Below are positions 1-5,602 of a stretch of 8,152 nucleotides of DNA, one piece after another. The first letter of the stretch is position 1, and every line of letters begins with the position of its first letter. This stretch comes from Clostridia bacterium (GTDB taxonomy: Bacteria; Bacillota; Clostridia; Oscillospirales; Acutalibacteraceae). The notes below the pieces were generated by a model. That model did not search any database. It was given only the letters and a program-made list of their open reading frames with translations, and had not been told where the DNA came from. The position numbers and the translations under genes were made by a program. The stretch lies in NCBI GenBank assembly GCA_017552845.1, contig JAFZOE010000183.1:1-8152 (forward strand). Reading direction: 5' to 3'.

Positions 1-73
1 ACAGATTGAGCGGAATCAGAAAAGTAAGCAATACCGAAACGATTCTGGTTAAAAATGTAGTCTTGAGATTCAT
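1..73 (-). CDS. Partial CDS, N-terminus of a probable exported or membrane protein
   Basis: Reading leftwards from an ATG at 73-71, the frame stays open to the window edge and gives 24 codons beginning MNLKTTFLTRIVSVLLTFLI. A GGAGG ribosome binding site lies at 84-80 on the minus strand, 6 nt before the ATG, so the start is well supported. The peptide has a short Lys/Arg-containing head followed by a hydrophobic run (roughly residues 11-22), as in a signal peptide or first transmembrane helix. It lies 44 nt downstream of the XRE regulator on the same strand and is probably cotranscribed with it. The function cannot be told from so short a piece. Confidence 0.6.
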   Translation of the reverse strand, partial: MNLKTTFLTRIVSVLLTFLIPLNL

Positions 74-104
74 AATTTACCTCCGTTATCCCATATATAT
101 TCAA

Positions 105-117
105 CAGACGCGGTCTG
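105..117 (-). other. Short inverted repeat just after the regulator stop codon
   Basis: CAGAC-GCG-GTCTG forms a 5-bp stem with a 3-nt loop (6 bp if A104 and T118 are included), directly abutting the stop codon at 120-118. On the minus strand no T-run follows it, so it is not a convincing terminator. It may be local mRNA structure between the two genes, or chance. Confidence 0.3.
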
Positions 118-642
118 TCAGATATTTTCGCCGAGCTCGTCGATGACTTTTTTGAGAATGTCTCTGTTGACCTCTCCCGATTCGATTTTTTCATCAAACC
201 AAAGTTTGAGATTATCGACATTCATCGATATATGCTTGAGATAGTGATTTATCATCACGAAATCCTTTATCTCGTCATCATGAATAACGCCGTCGGAAGT
301 GATTTCAATAAGGCGGTCCTTCTGCCCCTGCAGTTTATTGAGCAGGGCGAGGGTTTCGAGCACGATTTCGGAGAGTGACTTCTCCTCGATTTCGGGAACG
401 TATTTTTTGCCTATCGCGCACTCGTTGCTGCAATAGTGGTTGCAGAGGCCGGGCTTTTTATATGCCTTTGCCATCTCGAGGACCTCCTCGGGAGTGGCGG
501 CGCATTTCCCGCTCTCGATTTTTTCGATACGCGAATCGGATATCCAGACCAGCTTTTCGCTCGCCTGCGCCCTGGTCAGCCCGCACTCCTCGCGCGAGAG
601 CTGATAAATATTTTTATTCTCTTTGGATGAAGCTCTTCCCAT
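118..642 (-). CDS. XRE-family helix-turn-helix regulator with Cys-rich hinge
   Basis: A 174-residue protein. Residues about 10-60 form an XRE/Cro-type helix-turn-helix, with the fold-typical stretch ending SRIEKIESG at about 37-45 and then PEEVLEMAKAY. Right after it comes CNHYCSNEC (Cys67, His69, Cys71, Cys75), which could bind a metal or sense redox state. The C-terminal part (about 85-174) is acidic and probably helical, perhaps for dimerisation or ligand sensing. I chose ATG at 642-640 because GGAGG lies at 651-647, 4 nt upstream. An in-frame TTG at 657 would place this ribosome binding site inside the gene. The gene is divergent from the sugar operon and is followed on the same strand by a putative exported protein. 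Its target is unknown: autoregulation or control of either neighbour would fit. The family call is firm, the role is not. Confidence 0.85.
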   Translation of the reverse strand: MGRASSKENKNIYQLSREECGLTRAQASEKLVWISDSRIEKIESGKCAATPEEVLEMAKAYKKPGLCNHYCSNECAIGKKYVPEIEEKSLSEIVLETLALLNKLQGQKDRLIEITSDGVIHDDEIKDFVMINHYLKHISMNVDNLKLWFDEKIESGEVNRDILKKVIDELGENI

Positions 643-811
643 AACGCCTCCGGACAATATATAGATAATATTATATACCGATTATACTATATGTTGCGCA
701 AAAATAAAAGAGTAAATTTTGATTTTTATAAAATAATTTCTTGTATATTGACGAATTATATGATATCATTTGAAATGGAAAATTAAATACTCCGAAAGAG
801 AGATGATAATT
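643..811. promoter_or_regulatory. AT-rich divergent intergenic region with candidate promoters
   Basis: This region separates the leftward regulator from the rightward sugar operon and must carry both promoters. On the minus strand two TATAAT-like boxes are visible (complements of 682-687 and 670-675), but no good -35 box lies at the usual distance. On the plus strand TTGACG at 748-753 with TGAAAT at 771-776 (17-nt spacer) is the best candidate, and TTGATT at 719-724 with TATATT at 744-749 is a poorer one. None is near consensus, so only the presence of promoters is inferred. No convincing operator palindrome was found. Confidence 0.4.
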
Positions 812-1633
812 ATGAGTTTACCCGTAGCAGTTCAGCTCTATTCAGTCAGGGACGAGGCCGAGAAGGATCTGCTCGGAACCATACGCAGGATGAAGGAACT
901 CGGCTATGACGGCGTTGAATTCGCAGGCCTCTTCGGCAACGAGCCGGCAAAAATCGCCGCATTCTGCAAAGAAACCGGTATCACCCCGATATCGGCGCAT
1001 GTTCCCTACTATGACATGCTCGAAAACCCCGCAGGAGTGCTCGCGGATTACGCCGAAATCGGCTGTAAATACGTTGCGGTCCCCTATCTTACAGAGGAAT
1101 GCAGACCGGGAACTGACGGCTGGGAAGCGACAATCGAGGGAATCAGAAAAATCGCGGAAGAAGCGAAGAAACTCGGCATACAGCTGCTCTATCACAACCA
1201 CGATTTTGAATTCGTGAAGATTGACGGCAAATACGCGCTCGATATACTTTACGATTCAATAGACGAGGACCTTCTCAAGACGGAACTCGACACCTGCTGG
1301 GTCAATGTCGGCGGCGAGAATCCCGCAGGATATATTCTTAAATATTCGGGACGCTCACCCGTTGTTCATCTGAAAGATTTCAAGGGGCAGAAGTCCGACA
1401 AGCCGCTCTATAAACTCATCGGAATCGATGATAATGAAGAGGAAGCGGCGGCAAATACATTTTCGTTTATGCCCGTCGGACACGGAGTTCAGGATATGCC
1501 CGCAATTCTCGACGCCTCGCTCAAAGCGGGCTCGGAATGGGTGGTTGTCGAGCAGGATAATCCCGCAGAAGGCGACACCCCGCTCAATTCGGTAAAACTC
1601 AGCAGAGAATATCTTAAATCACTCGGCTGGTAA
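812..1633 (+). CDS. Sugar phosphate isomerase/epimerase-like TIM-barrel protein
   Basis: A 273-residue protein of the xylose isomerase-like / AP endonuclease 2 TIM-barrel superfamily, of about the usual length. Conserved patches in order: VAVQLYSVRDE at 5-15; GYDGVEFAG at 31-39 with Glu36; SAHVPY at 61-66; YHNHDFEF at 127-134; ELDTCWV at 158-164 with Asp160; VHLKDFKG at 185-192 with His186; and VVVEQD at 244-249 with Glu247. Asp160, His186 and Glu247 are the likely metal ligands, and His128/His130 line the active site. Members epimerise or isomerise sugars, and some process 3-keto-sugars. The substrate cannot be read from sequence. ATG 812 follows GAGAG (798-802) by 9 nt. ATG 803 is possible, while a TTG at 770 would add an unrelated tail. 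It lies 14 nt before the oxidoreductase gene, so the two are probably cotranscribed and act in one pathway. Confidence 0.85.
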   Translation: MSLPVAVQLYSVRDEAEKDLLGTIRRMKELGYDGVEFAGLFGNEPAKIAAFCKETGITPISAHVPYYDMLENPAGVLADYAEIGCKYVAVPYLTEECRPGTDGWEATIEGIRKIAEEAKKLGIQLLYHNHDFEFVKIDGKYALDILYDSIDEDLLKTELDTCWVNVGGENPAGYILKYSGRSPVVHLKDFKGQKSDKPLYKLIGIDDNEEEAAANTFSFMPVGHGVQDMPAILDASLKAGSEWVVVEQDNPAEGDTPLNSVKLSREYLKSLGW

Positions 1634-1634
1634 T

Positions 1635-1641
1635 AAGGAGG
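1635..1641 (+). promoter_or_regulatory. Ribosome binding site supporting the upstream oxidoreductase start
   Basis: AAGGAGG begins in the gap after the epimerase stop and ends 6 nt before ATG 1648. It is a perfect Shine-Dalgarno match and argues that the longer, N-terminally extended oxidoreductase is made. Confidence 0.8.
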
Positions 1642-1647
1642 ATAAAT

Positions 1648-2790
1648 ATGTCAGAGAATATTCTTGATGCTTTCAAAGAGGATCACAGCGCAAAAAAGGA
1701 AATTGATATGAGCAAAAAGCTCAGAGTCGGCATTATCGGCACGGGCTGGATTGCCGAGGCGCACGTCAAGGCTTATCAGAAATGCCCCGACGTTGAGATA
1801 GTCGCGCTGGCAAACCTTATCCCCGGCAAGGCCGAGGCATTCTGCGAGAGATACAATGTGGGCGAAAATGTCAAATTCTTCCCGAGCCACAAGGAACTTA
1901 TAGATTCGGATATGTGCGACGCCGTCAGCGTCTGCACCTATAACGCAACGCACGCGGAGTGCACAATTTACGCGCTCAACCACGGCGTGAGCGTCCTGCT
2001 CGAAAAGCCGATGTGCGTCACTCTCGACGAGGCGGTCGCCATCTGCAAGGCGGATAAAGCGAGCGACGCGGTTCTCTCAATCGGTTTCCAGCCGCGTTTT
2101 GACGAGAATATGAAGATGCTCAAGAGAATCTGCCAGTCCGGCGAGCTCGGAAGAATATATTATATCCAGACAGGCGGCGGCAGAAGAAGAGGCATCCCGA
2201 CTCCGTTCGGCACCTCCTTTATTGAGAAAGAGACCGCGGGAATCGGCGCTCTGGGCGATATCGGCTGCTATTCGCTCGATATGGTTCTCAATTCAATCGG
2301 ATACCCGAAGCCCCTGACGGTTACGGGCTATAAATCCGATTTCTTCGGCAAATCACCCGATTACGAGCATCACGACGTATTCGGCGTTGACGATTTCGCG
2401 GCAGGCTTCATCCGCCTCGAGGGCGATATCATTCTCGACTTCAGAATCGCATGGGCAATGAACCTCGACACCCCGGGCGACACGATAATCATGGGCACCA
2501 AGGGCTCGGTCAGAGTTCCCTCGACCGAATGCTGGAACGGCTCCATCGGCGGTCCGCTTGTAATTTATCACGAAATCGCGGGCGAGCAGATTGAGACGGT
2601 CATCCCCGAGAAATCAAACGACATGGACTGCTTCGACATCAAGATCCGCTCCTTCTGCGACGCGGTCAAGGAAGGCGGAGCGGCGCCAGTTCCGAGCAGC
2701 GAAATCCTTTATAATCAGGCAATAATCGACGGTATTTCACGCTCAGCCGAGCTCGGCAGAGAAATTGAAATCGAGATACCCGAAATATAA
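1648..2790 (+). CDS. Gfo/Idh/MocA family NAD(P)-dependent oxidoreductase
   Basis: A 380-residue cytoplasmic dehydrogenase of the glucose-fructose oxidoreductase / inositol dehydrogenase family. The N-terminal Rossmann domain has VGIIGTGWIAEAH (27-39) with the GxGxxA nucleotide-binding turn. LLEKPM at 117-122 holds the conserved Lys120-Pro121, followed by GFQPRF (146-151). The C-terminal alpha/beta domain contains GALGDIGCYSLD (200-211), where Asp204 and Tyr208 occupy the catalytic motif. The Tyr is as in glucose-fructose oxidoreductase-like members, whereas many others have His. Such enzymes oxidise or reduce a sugar hydroxyl, often at C1 or C3, but the substrate here is unknown. AAGGAGG (1635-1641) lies 6 nt before ATG 1648. 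A second start at ATG 1708, also with a ribosome binding site, would remove 20 residues not normally seen before the Rossmann fold. It sits between the TIM-barrel epimerase gene and a small kinase gene. Confidence 0.9.
   Translation: MSENILDAFKEDHSAKKEIDMSKKLRVGIIGTGWIAEAHVKAYQKCPDVEIVALANLIPGKAEAFCERYNVGENVKFFPSHKELIDSDMCDAVSVCTYNATHAECTIYALNHGVSVLLEKPMCVTLDEAVAICKADKASDAVLSIGFQPRFDENMKMLKRICQSGELGRIYYIQTGGGRRRGIPTPFGTSFIEKETAGIGALGDIGCYSLDMVLNSIGYPKPLTVTGYKSDFFGKSPDYEHHDVFGVDDFAAGFIRLEGDIILDFRIAWAMNLDTPGDTIIMGTKGSVRVPSTECWNGSIGGPLVIYHEIAGEQIETVIPEKSNDMDCFDIKIRSFCDAVKEGGAAPVPSSEILYNQAIIDGISRSAELGREIEIEIPEI
1696..1700 (+). promoter_or_regulatory. Possible internal ribosome binding site, alternative oxidoreductase start
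   Basis: AAGGA ends 7 nt before the in-frame ATG at 1708, where the conserved Rossmann domain begins (MSKKLRVGIIGTG). Translation from here would give a 360-residue form of conventional family architecture. Confidence 0.4.
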
Positions 2791-2808
2791 AACCGGAGGT
2801 ATATTCAT

Positions 2809-3372
2809 ATGGTATTGGCAGCAGTCGGCAAAAACGGCACAGGCAAGGATTTCTTCCTTGAATATGTGGCAAAGACCTATAATTTCCCGATGATTTCCAT
2901 CGGCGACGTAGTGCGCGAGCTCGCGACGAATGACGGCCTTGAGCTCACGAGAGACAATCTTCACGCGACTTCCAAAAAATACATGTCGGAAAACGGTCAG
3001 ACCTTCTTCCCCGAGATGATAGTCAAGAAAATCAAGGAATCGGACAGCCCGAATTTCCTTGTTTCCGGCATCCGTCCCCCCTCGGATATTGAGGTCTTCA
3101 AGAAGGCATTCGGCGACAAATTCGTGCTGGTCGACGTAGTTATCAGCGATGACGAGGTCCGCTATCAGAGAATGCTCGCCAGAGGCAGCGAGAGAGACGG
3201 CAAAAGCGTTGAAAAACTCCGCGAAAACGACATTCACGAGGAAGAGATTTTCCACACGAGCGAGAGCGAAAAAATGGCGGATTACGTCATGAAAAACGAC
3301 GGCTCGGTTGAGGATTTCTACGCGGGAGTTCAGGATTTCTACGAGAATTATCTCAAGGCGAAACTCGATTAA
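2809..3372 (+). CDS. Small P-loop kinase, UPF0200 / dephospho-CoA kinase-like
   Basis: A 187-residue single-domain NTPase or nucleotide kinase. The Walker A loop is GKNGTGKD (7-14), with Asp in place of the usual Ser/Thr, as also seen in some deoxynucleotide kinases. It is followed by MISIGDVVREL (28-38), LVSGIRPPSDIEVF (84-97, Walker B-like strand and substrate region), a lid-like stretch MLARGSERDG (122-131) and MADYVMKNDGS (156-166). The order and wording of these blocks resemble archaeal UPF0200 nucleotide kinase-like proteins and, more distantly, dephospho-CoA kinase and adenylate kinase. The substrate is unknown. GGAGG at 2795-2799 precedes ATG 2809 by 9 nt, and the gene starts 18 nt after the oxidoreductase stop. 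It is the last gene before a strong terminator, so it is most simply part of the sugar operon, although its job there is unclear. Confidence 0.7.
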   Translation: MVLAAVGKNGTGKDFFLEYVAKTYNFPMISIGDVVRELATNDGLELTRDNLHATSKKYMSENGQTFFPEMIVKKIKESDSPNFLVSGIRPPSDIEVFKKAFGDKFVLVDVVISDDEVRYQRMLARGSERDGKSVEKLRENDIHEEEIFHTSESEKMADYVMKNDGSVEDFYAGVQDFYENYLKAKLD

Positions 3373-3386
3373 GAATAATAAGACAG

Positions 3387-3413
3387 GCACCGGTCATTCG
3401 GCCGGTGCTTTTT
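3387..3413 (+). terminator. Rho-independent terminator of the sugar operon
   Basis: GCACCGG (3387-3393) and CCGGTGC (3402-3408) form a perfect 7-bp GC-rich stem with an 8-nt loop, followed at once by TTTTT (3409-3413) and a further T-rich stretch. It starts 15 nt after the kinase stop codon and separates the sugar operon from the purine operon. Confidence 0.93.
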
Positions 3414-3499
3414 CTTTGCCCGGATATTTCGGAATAATAATCAATATTCTCTTTATTTCCCTTTCAGATTTGTGCAAAAAGTAATTTTTAATTATTATA

Positions 3500-3528
3500 T
3501 TGACATTATATAGTAGTTTTGTTATACT
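3500..3528 (+). promoter_or_regulatory. Sigma-A-type promoter of the purine operon
   Basis: TTGACA at 3500-3505 is a perfect -35 box. TATACT at 3523-3528 is a good -10 box, and the spacer is exactly 17 nt. The expected transcription start is near 3535, giving an untranslated leader of about 134 nt before purE. The flanking DNA is very AT-rich. No other promoter of this quality was seen in the window. Confidence 0.88.
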
Positions 3529-3549
3529 TTAGTTACTAAATATAGTATA
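3523..3549. promoter_or_regulatory. Interrupted inverted repeat over the purine promoter start (possible operator)
   Basis: TATAC-TTTAGT (3523-3533) is mirrored around T3534 by ACTAAA (3535-3540) and, after a 4-nt interruption, GTATA (3545-3549). This gives 11 complementary positions covering the -10 box and the likely transcription start, where a repressor would block initiation. The DNA is AT-rich, so the symmetry may be partly chance. It does not resemble the PurBox motif of Bacillus PurR. Confidence 0.35.
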
Positions 3550-3668
3550 TAGAGGCAGCCGACGGGTTAGCTGGACGTCAGGGCGCACTTATCTCGGATT
3601 CCCCGGGATGAAGTGCACTCTTTTTATTTGTTTGTAATTTTTATCGATATATTTAAGGAGGCAGAAAA
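3535..3668 (+). promoter_or_regulatory. Structured purE leader, candidate attenuator or riboswitch
   Basis: This untranslated leader holds two hairpins. Hairpin 1 pairs GCCGACG (3558-3564) with CGTC (3576-3579) and GGC (3582-3584), with an 11-nt loop and a 2-nt bulge. Hairpin 2 (3581-3620) is terminator-like. The 3' arm of hairpin 1 shares bases 3581-3584 with the base of hairpin 2, so they cannot both form completely, which is the usual logic of transcription attenuation. Position before purE suggests a purine-pathway signal. I could not assign it to a known class. The ZTP (pfl) riboswitch signature CCGYCUGGGC and its upstream P1/P2 core are absent, and the guanine and PRPP aptamer cores are not seen. 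The rest, 3626-3654, is AT-rich and featureless. AAGGAGG at 3655-3661 is the purE ribosome binding site. Confidence 0.55.
3581..3625 (+). terminator. Intrinsic terminator-like hairpin in the purE leader
   Basis: GCACTT (3585-3590) pairs with AAGTGC (3611-3616). Inside it TCTCGG (3592-3597) pairs with CCGGGA (3603-3608), including one G-T pair, around a 5-nt loop. Outside it GGG (3581-3583) can pair with CTC (3618-3620). TTTTT follows at 3621-3625. It lies between the promoter and purE rather than after a gene, so readthrough must be allowed when the operon is expressed. Confidence 0.7.
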
Positions 3669-4163
3669 ATGAAAAAAGTCGGAATTGTCATGGGCAGCGA
3701 CAGCGACCTTCCCGTAATCAGGAAGGCCACGGATACCCTCGACGCATTCTCCATCCCCTACGAAGTGCATATCTACTCGGCGCACCGCACTCCGGAGCAG
3801 GCGAAGGAATTCGCGTCATCAGCCGCGGAGAACGGCTTCGGCGCAATCATTGCAGCCGCAGGCATGGCCGCGCATCTCGCGGGAGCAATAGCGGCAAACA
3901 CCGTTTTGCCGGTTATCGGCATACCCTGCAAATCAACAACACTGGACGGCATTGACGCCCTTTTATCCACAGTTCAGATGCCCTCGGGGATACCTGTAGC
4001 CACTGTCGCGATAAACGGAGGAGTTAATGCCGCTTTACTTTGCGCTCAGATTCTCGCGGTTGAGGATGACGGGCTCAGGCAGAAGCTGATTGACAAAAGA
4101 AACAAAGACGCCGCGGCAGTCCTCGCGAAAGACGCGGACGTGATGAATAAACTTAAAGATTAA
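3669..4163 (+). CDS. purE: PurE, N5-carboxyaminoimidazole ribonucleotide mutase (class I type)
   Basis: A cytoplasmic enzyme of de novo purine synthesis that shifts the carboxyl group of N5-CAIR to give CAIR. Its 164 residues match the normal class I PurE length. Visible motifs are GSDSD at 9-13 (phosphate and ribose binding), SAHRTP at 37-42 with catalytic His39, GMAAHLAG at 65-72, and the block STVQMPSGIPVATVAINGG at 100-118. The SAHRTP sequence points to class I mutase, which usually works with PurK, rather than the direct AIR carboxylase of class II. No purK is in the window. The substrate-loop text CKSTTLDG (87-94) differs from the commoner PSRALSG-like form. AAGGAGG at 3655-3661 lies 7 nt before the ATG. 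It is the first gene of the purine operon, 14 nt before the purF-like gene. Confidence 0.96.
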   Translation: MKKVGIVMGSDSDLPVIRKATDTLDAFSIPYEVHIYSAHRTPEQAKEFASSAAENGFGAIIAAAGMAAHLAGAIAANTVLPVIGIPCKSTTLDGIDALLSTVQMPSGIPVATVAINGGVNAALLCAQILAVEDDGLRQKLIDKRNKDAAAVLAKDADVMNKLKD

Positions 4164-4177
4164 CGGAGAGAGATAAT

Positions 4178-5602
4178 ATGGGCGGATTTTTCGGAATCAC
4201 ATCAAAAGAGAACTGTCTGAGCGACGTATTCTTCGGCACGGACTATCATTCACATCTCGGCACAAGAAGAGGCGGCATCGCCGTCTATGATAAAGAAATC
4301 GGTCTTCAGAGGGAGATTCACAATATCACGAACTCCCCTTTCAGGACCAAGTTTGACAAGATATTTGAGGAGATGCAGGGCACCTCGGCAATCGGCTGCA
4401 TCAGCGACACAGATCCCCAGCCGCTGCTTATAAGCTCAAATCTCGGCAACTACGCCATCTGCATTATCGGCATCATCAATAATTCTCAGGAGCTTATCCA
4501 GCAGTTCCTCTCATTCAGCGGCGGCCATTTCAACGCGATGACGGGAAGCAAAATTAATCAGACAGAACTCGTCGCCGCTCTGATAAATCAGAAAAGCGAT
4601 TTCACCGAGGGCATAAGATTTGCCCAGAAATCGATTGAGGGCACAGCTTCAATCCTCCTGCTGCGCGACGACGGCAGCATAATCGCTGCGCGCGACCGCC
4701 TCGGCAGACTGCCCGTGCTTATCGGCAAGGGCGAGAACGGCTACGCTGTCACCTTTGAATCCTTCGCATATCAGAAGCTCGGCTATGTTGACGAGAAGGA
4801 GCTTGGGCCGGGCGAGATAGTCGAGATTACTCCCGACGGAATCAAACAGCTCTCCCCTCCCGGCAAGAAGAAAAGAATCTGCGCTTTCCTCTGGAGCTAT
4901 TACGGCTACCCGACCGCGACCTATGAGGGAGTCAACGTCGAGATGATGAGAAACAGAAACGGCGCGATTATGGCCGAGCACGATAAAGAGCTCGGCAACG
5001 CCGAGGGAATAGATTTTGTCGGCGGCGTTCCCGATTCGGGCACTGCTCACGCAATAGGCTATTCCAACAACGCCCATGTTCCCTACGCGAGAGCGTTTAT
5101 CAAATACACTCCGACCTGGTCGAGAAGCTTTATGCCGACGATGCAGAGCGAGAGAAACAGAATCGCGAAAATGAAGCAGGTCCCCGTGCTCGATTTGATC
5201 AGGGACAAGAACCTCCTCTTTGTTGATGACTCGATAGTCAGGGGCACACAGCTCAAGGAGACAGTTGAATTCCTTTACGGAAACGGCGCGAAATCCGTCC
5301 ATATGCGCTCCGCCTGCCCGCCCATTATGTATGGCTGCAAATATCTCAACTTCTCGCGCTCAACCAGCGATATGGAGCTTATAGCAAGACGGGTTATAGT
5401 CGAGCTCGAGGGCGAGGAAGGCTTCAATCATATTGAGGAATATTCCGACGGCAACACCGAGAGAGGCAAAGCGCTCAGGAAGGCAATCTGCGATAAGTTC
5501 AATTTTTCATCGCTTGAATTCCAGTCTCTCGAAGGAATTATCAAGGCAATAGGCATTGACGAGGATGACCTTTGCACCTATTGCTGGAACGGAAAGGAAT
5601 AA
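4178..5602 (+). CDS. purF: PurF-like amidophosphoribosyltransferase with degenerate glutaminase domain
   Basis: A PurF homologue of 474 residues, near normal length. The N-terminal Ntn-glutaminase-like domain (about 1-230) is recognisable, but its catalytic residues are gone. It starts MGGFFGI where functional enzymes have Cys-Gly-(V/I)-(F/V)-Gly. CIIGIINNS (95-103) replaces the usual HNGNL Asn-Gly oxyanion motif. NQTE (127-130) replaces the D-S/T-E motif, and no RYST-type arginine motif appears around 72-78. The C-terminal phosphoribosyltransferase domain looks intact: GGVPDSGTA at 282-290 and the PRPP loop FVDDSIVRGT at 348-357. Cys235, Cys387, Cys466 and Cys469 fit the four Fe-S ligands of Bacillus-type PurF. 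It may use free ammonia, pair with another glutaminase, or be regulatory. GGAG at 4165-4168 precedes the ATG. It follows purE by 14 nt and precedes purM by 59 nt. Confidence 0.88.
   Translation: MGGFFGITSKENCLSDVFFGTDYHSHLGTRRGGIAVYDKEIGLQREIHNITNSPFRTKFDKIFEEMQGTSAIGCISDTDPQPLLISSNLGNYAICIIGIINNSQELIQQFLSFSGGHFNAMTGSKINQTELVAALINQKSDFTEGIRFAQKSIEGTASILLLRDDGSIIAARDRLGRLPVLIGKGENGYAVTFESFAYQKLGYVDEKELGPGEIVEITPDGIKQLSPPGKKKRICAFLWSYYGYPTATYEGVNVEMMRNRNGAIMAEHDKELGNAEGIDFVGGVPDSGTAHAIGYSNNAHVPYARAFIKYTPTWSRSFMPTMQSERNRIAKMKQVPVLDLIRDKNLLFVDDSIVRGTQLKETVEFLYGNGAKSVHMRSACPPIMYGCKYLNFSRSTSDMELIARRVIVELEGEEGFNHIEEYSDGNTERGKALRKAICDKFNFSSLEFQSLEGIIKAIGIDEDDLCTYCWNGKE

Noticed and set aside
643..657. 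Upstream TTG start for the XRE regulator
   Set aside because: The five extra codons consist of the ribosome binding site itself. ATG at 642 has correct GGAGG placement.
770..811. TTG start giving a longer sugar epimerase
   Set aside because: The added residues are unlike the family N-terminus and no ribosome binding site precedes the TTG. GAGAG at 798-802 serves the starts at 803 or 812.
1018..1575. Recurrent ENPAG/DNPA motif (three copies) in the epimerase
   Set aside because: The copies lie at unequal spacing at loop positions with no wider similarity, which fits coincidental helix-capping motifs rather than an internal repeat.
2743..3390. Long antisense open frame opposite the kinase gene
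   Set aside because: It is a mirror of the GC-rich codon pattern of the coding strand, has no recognisable domain and would run through the terminator stem.
3535..3630. ZTP (pfl) riboswitch upstream of purE
   Set aside because: The gene context is right, but the invariant 3' hairpin CCGYCUGGGC is not present, and the 5' core would have to lie in the AT-rich promoter region. The resemblance is limited to GCCGAC and CGTCAGGGC separated by an insertion.
4649..5302. Long antisense open frame inside the purF-like gene
   Set aside because: The sense frame encodes well-conserved PurF blocks. The antisense product has no family features.
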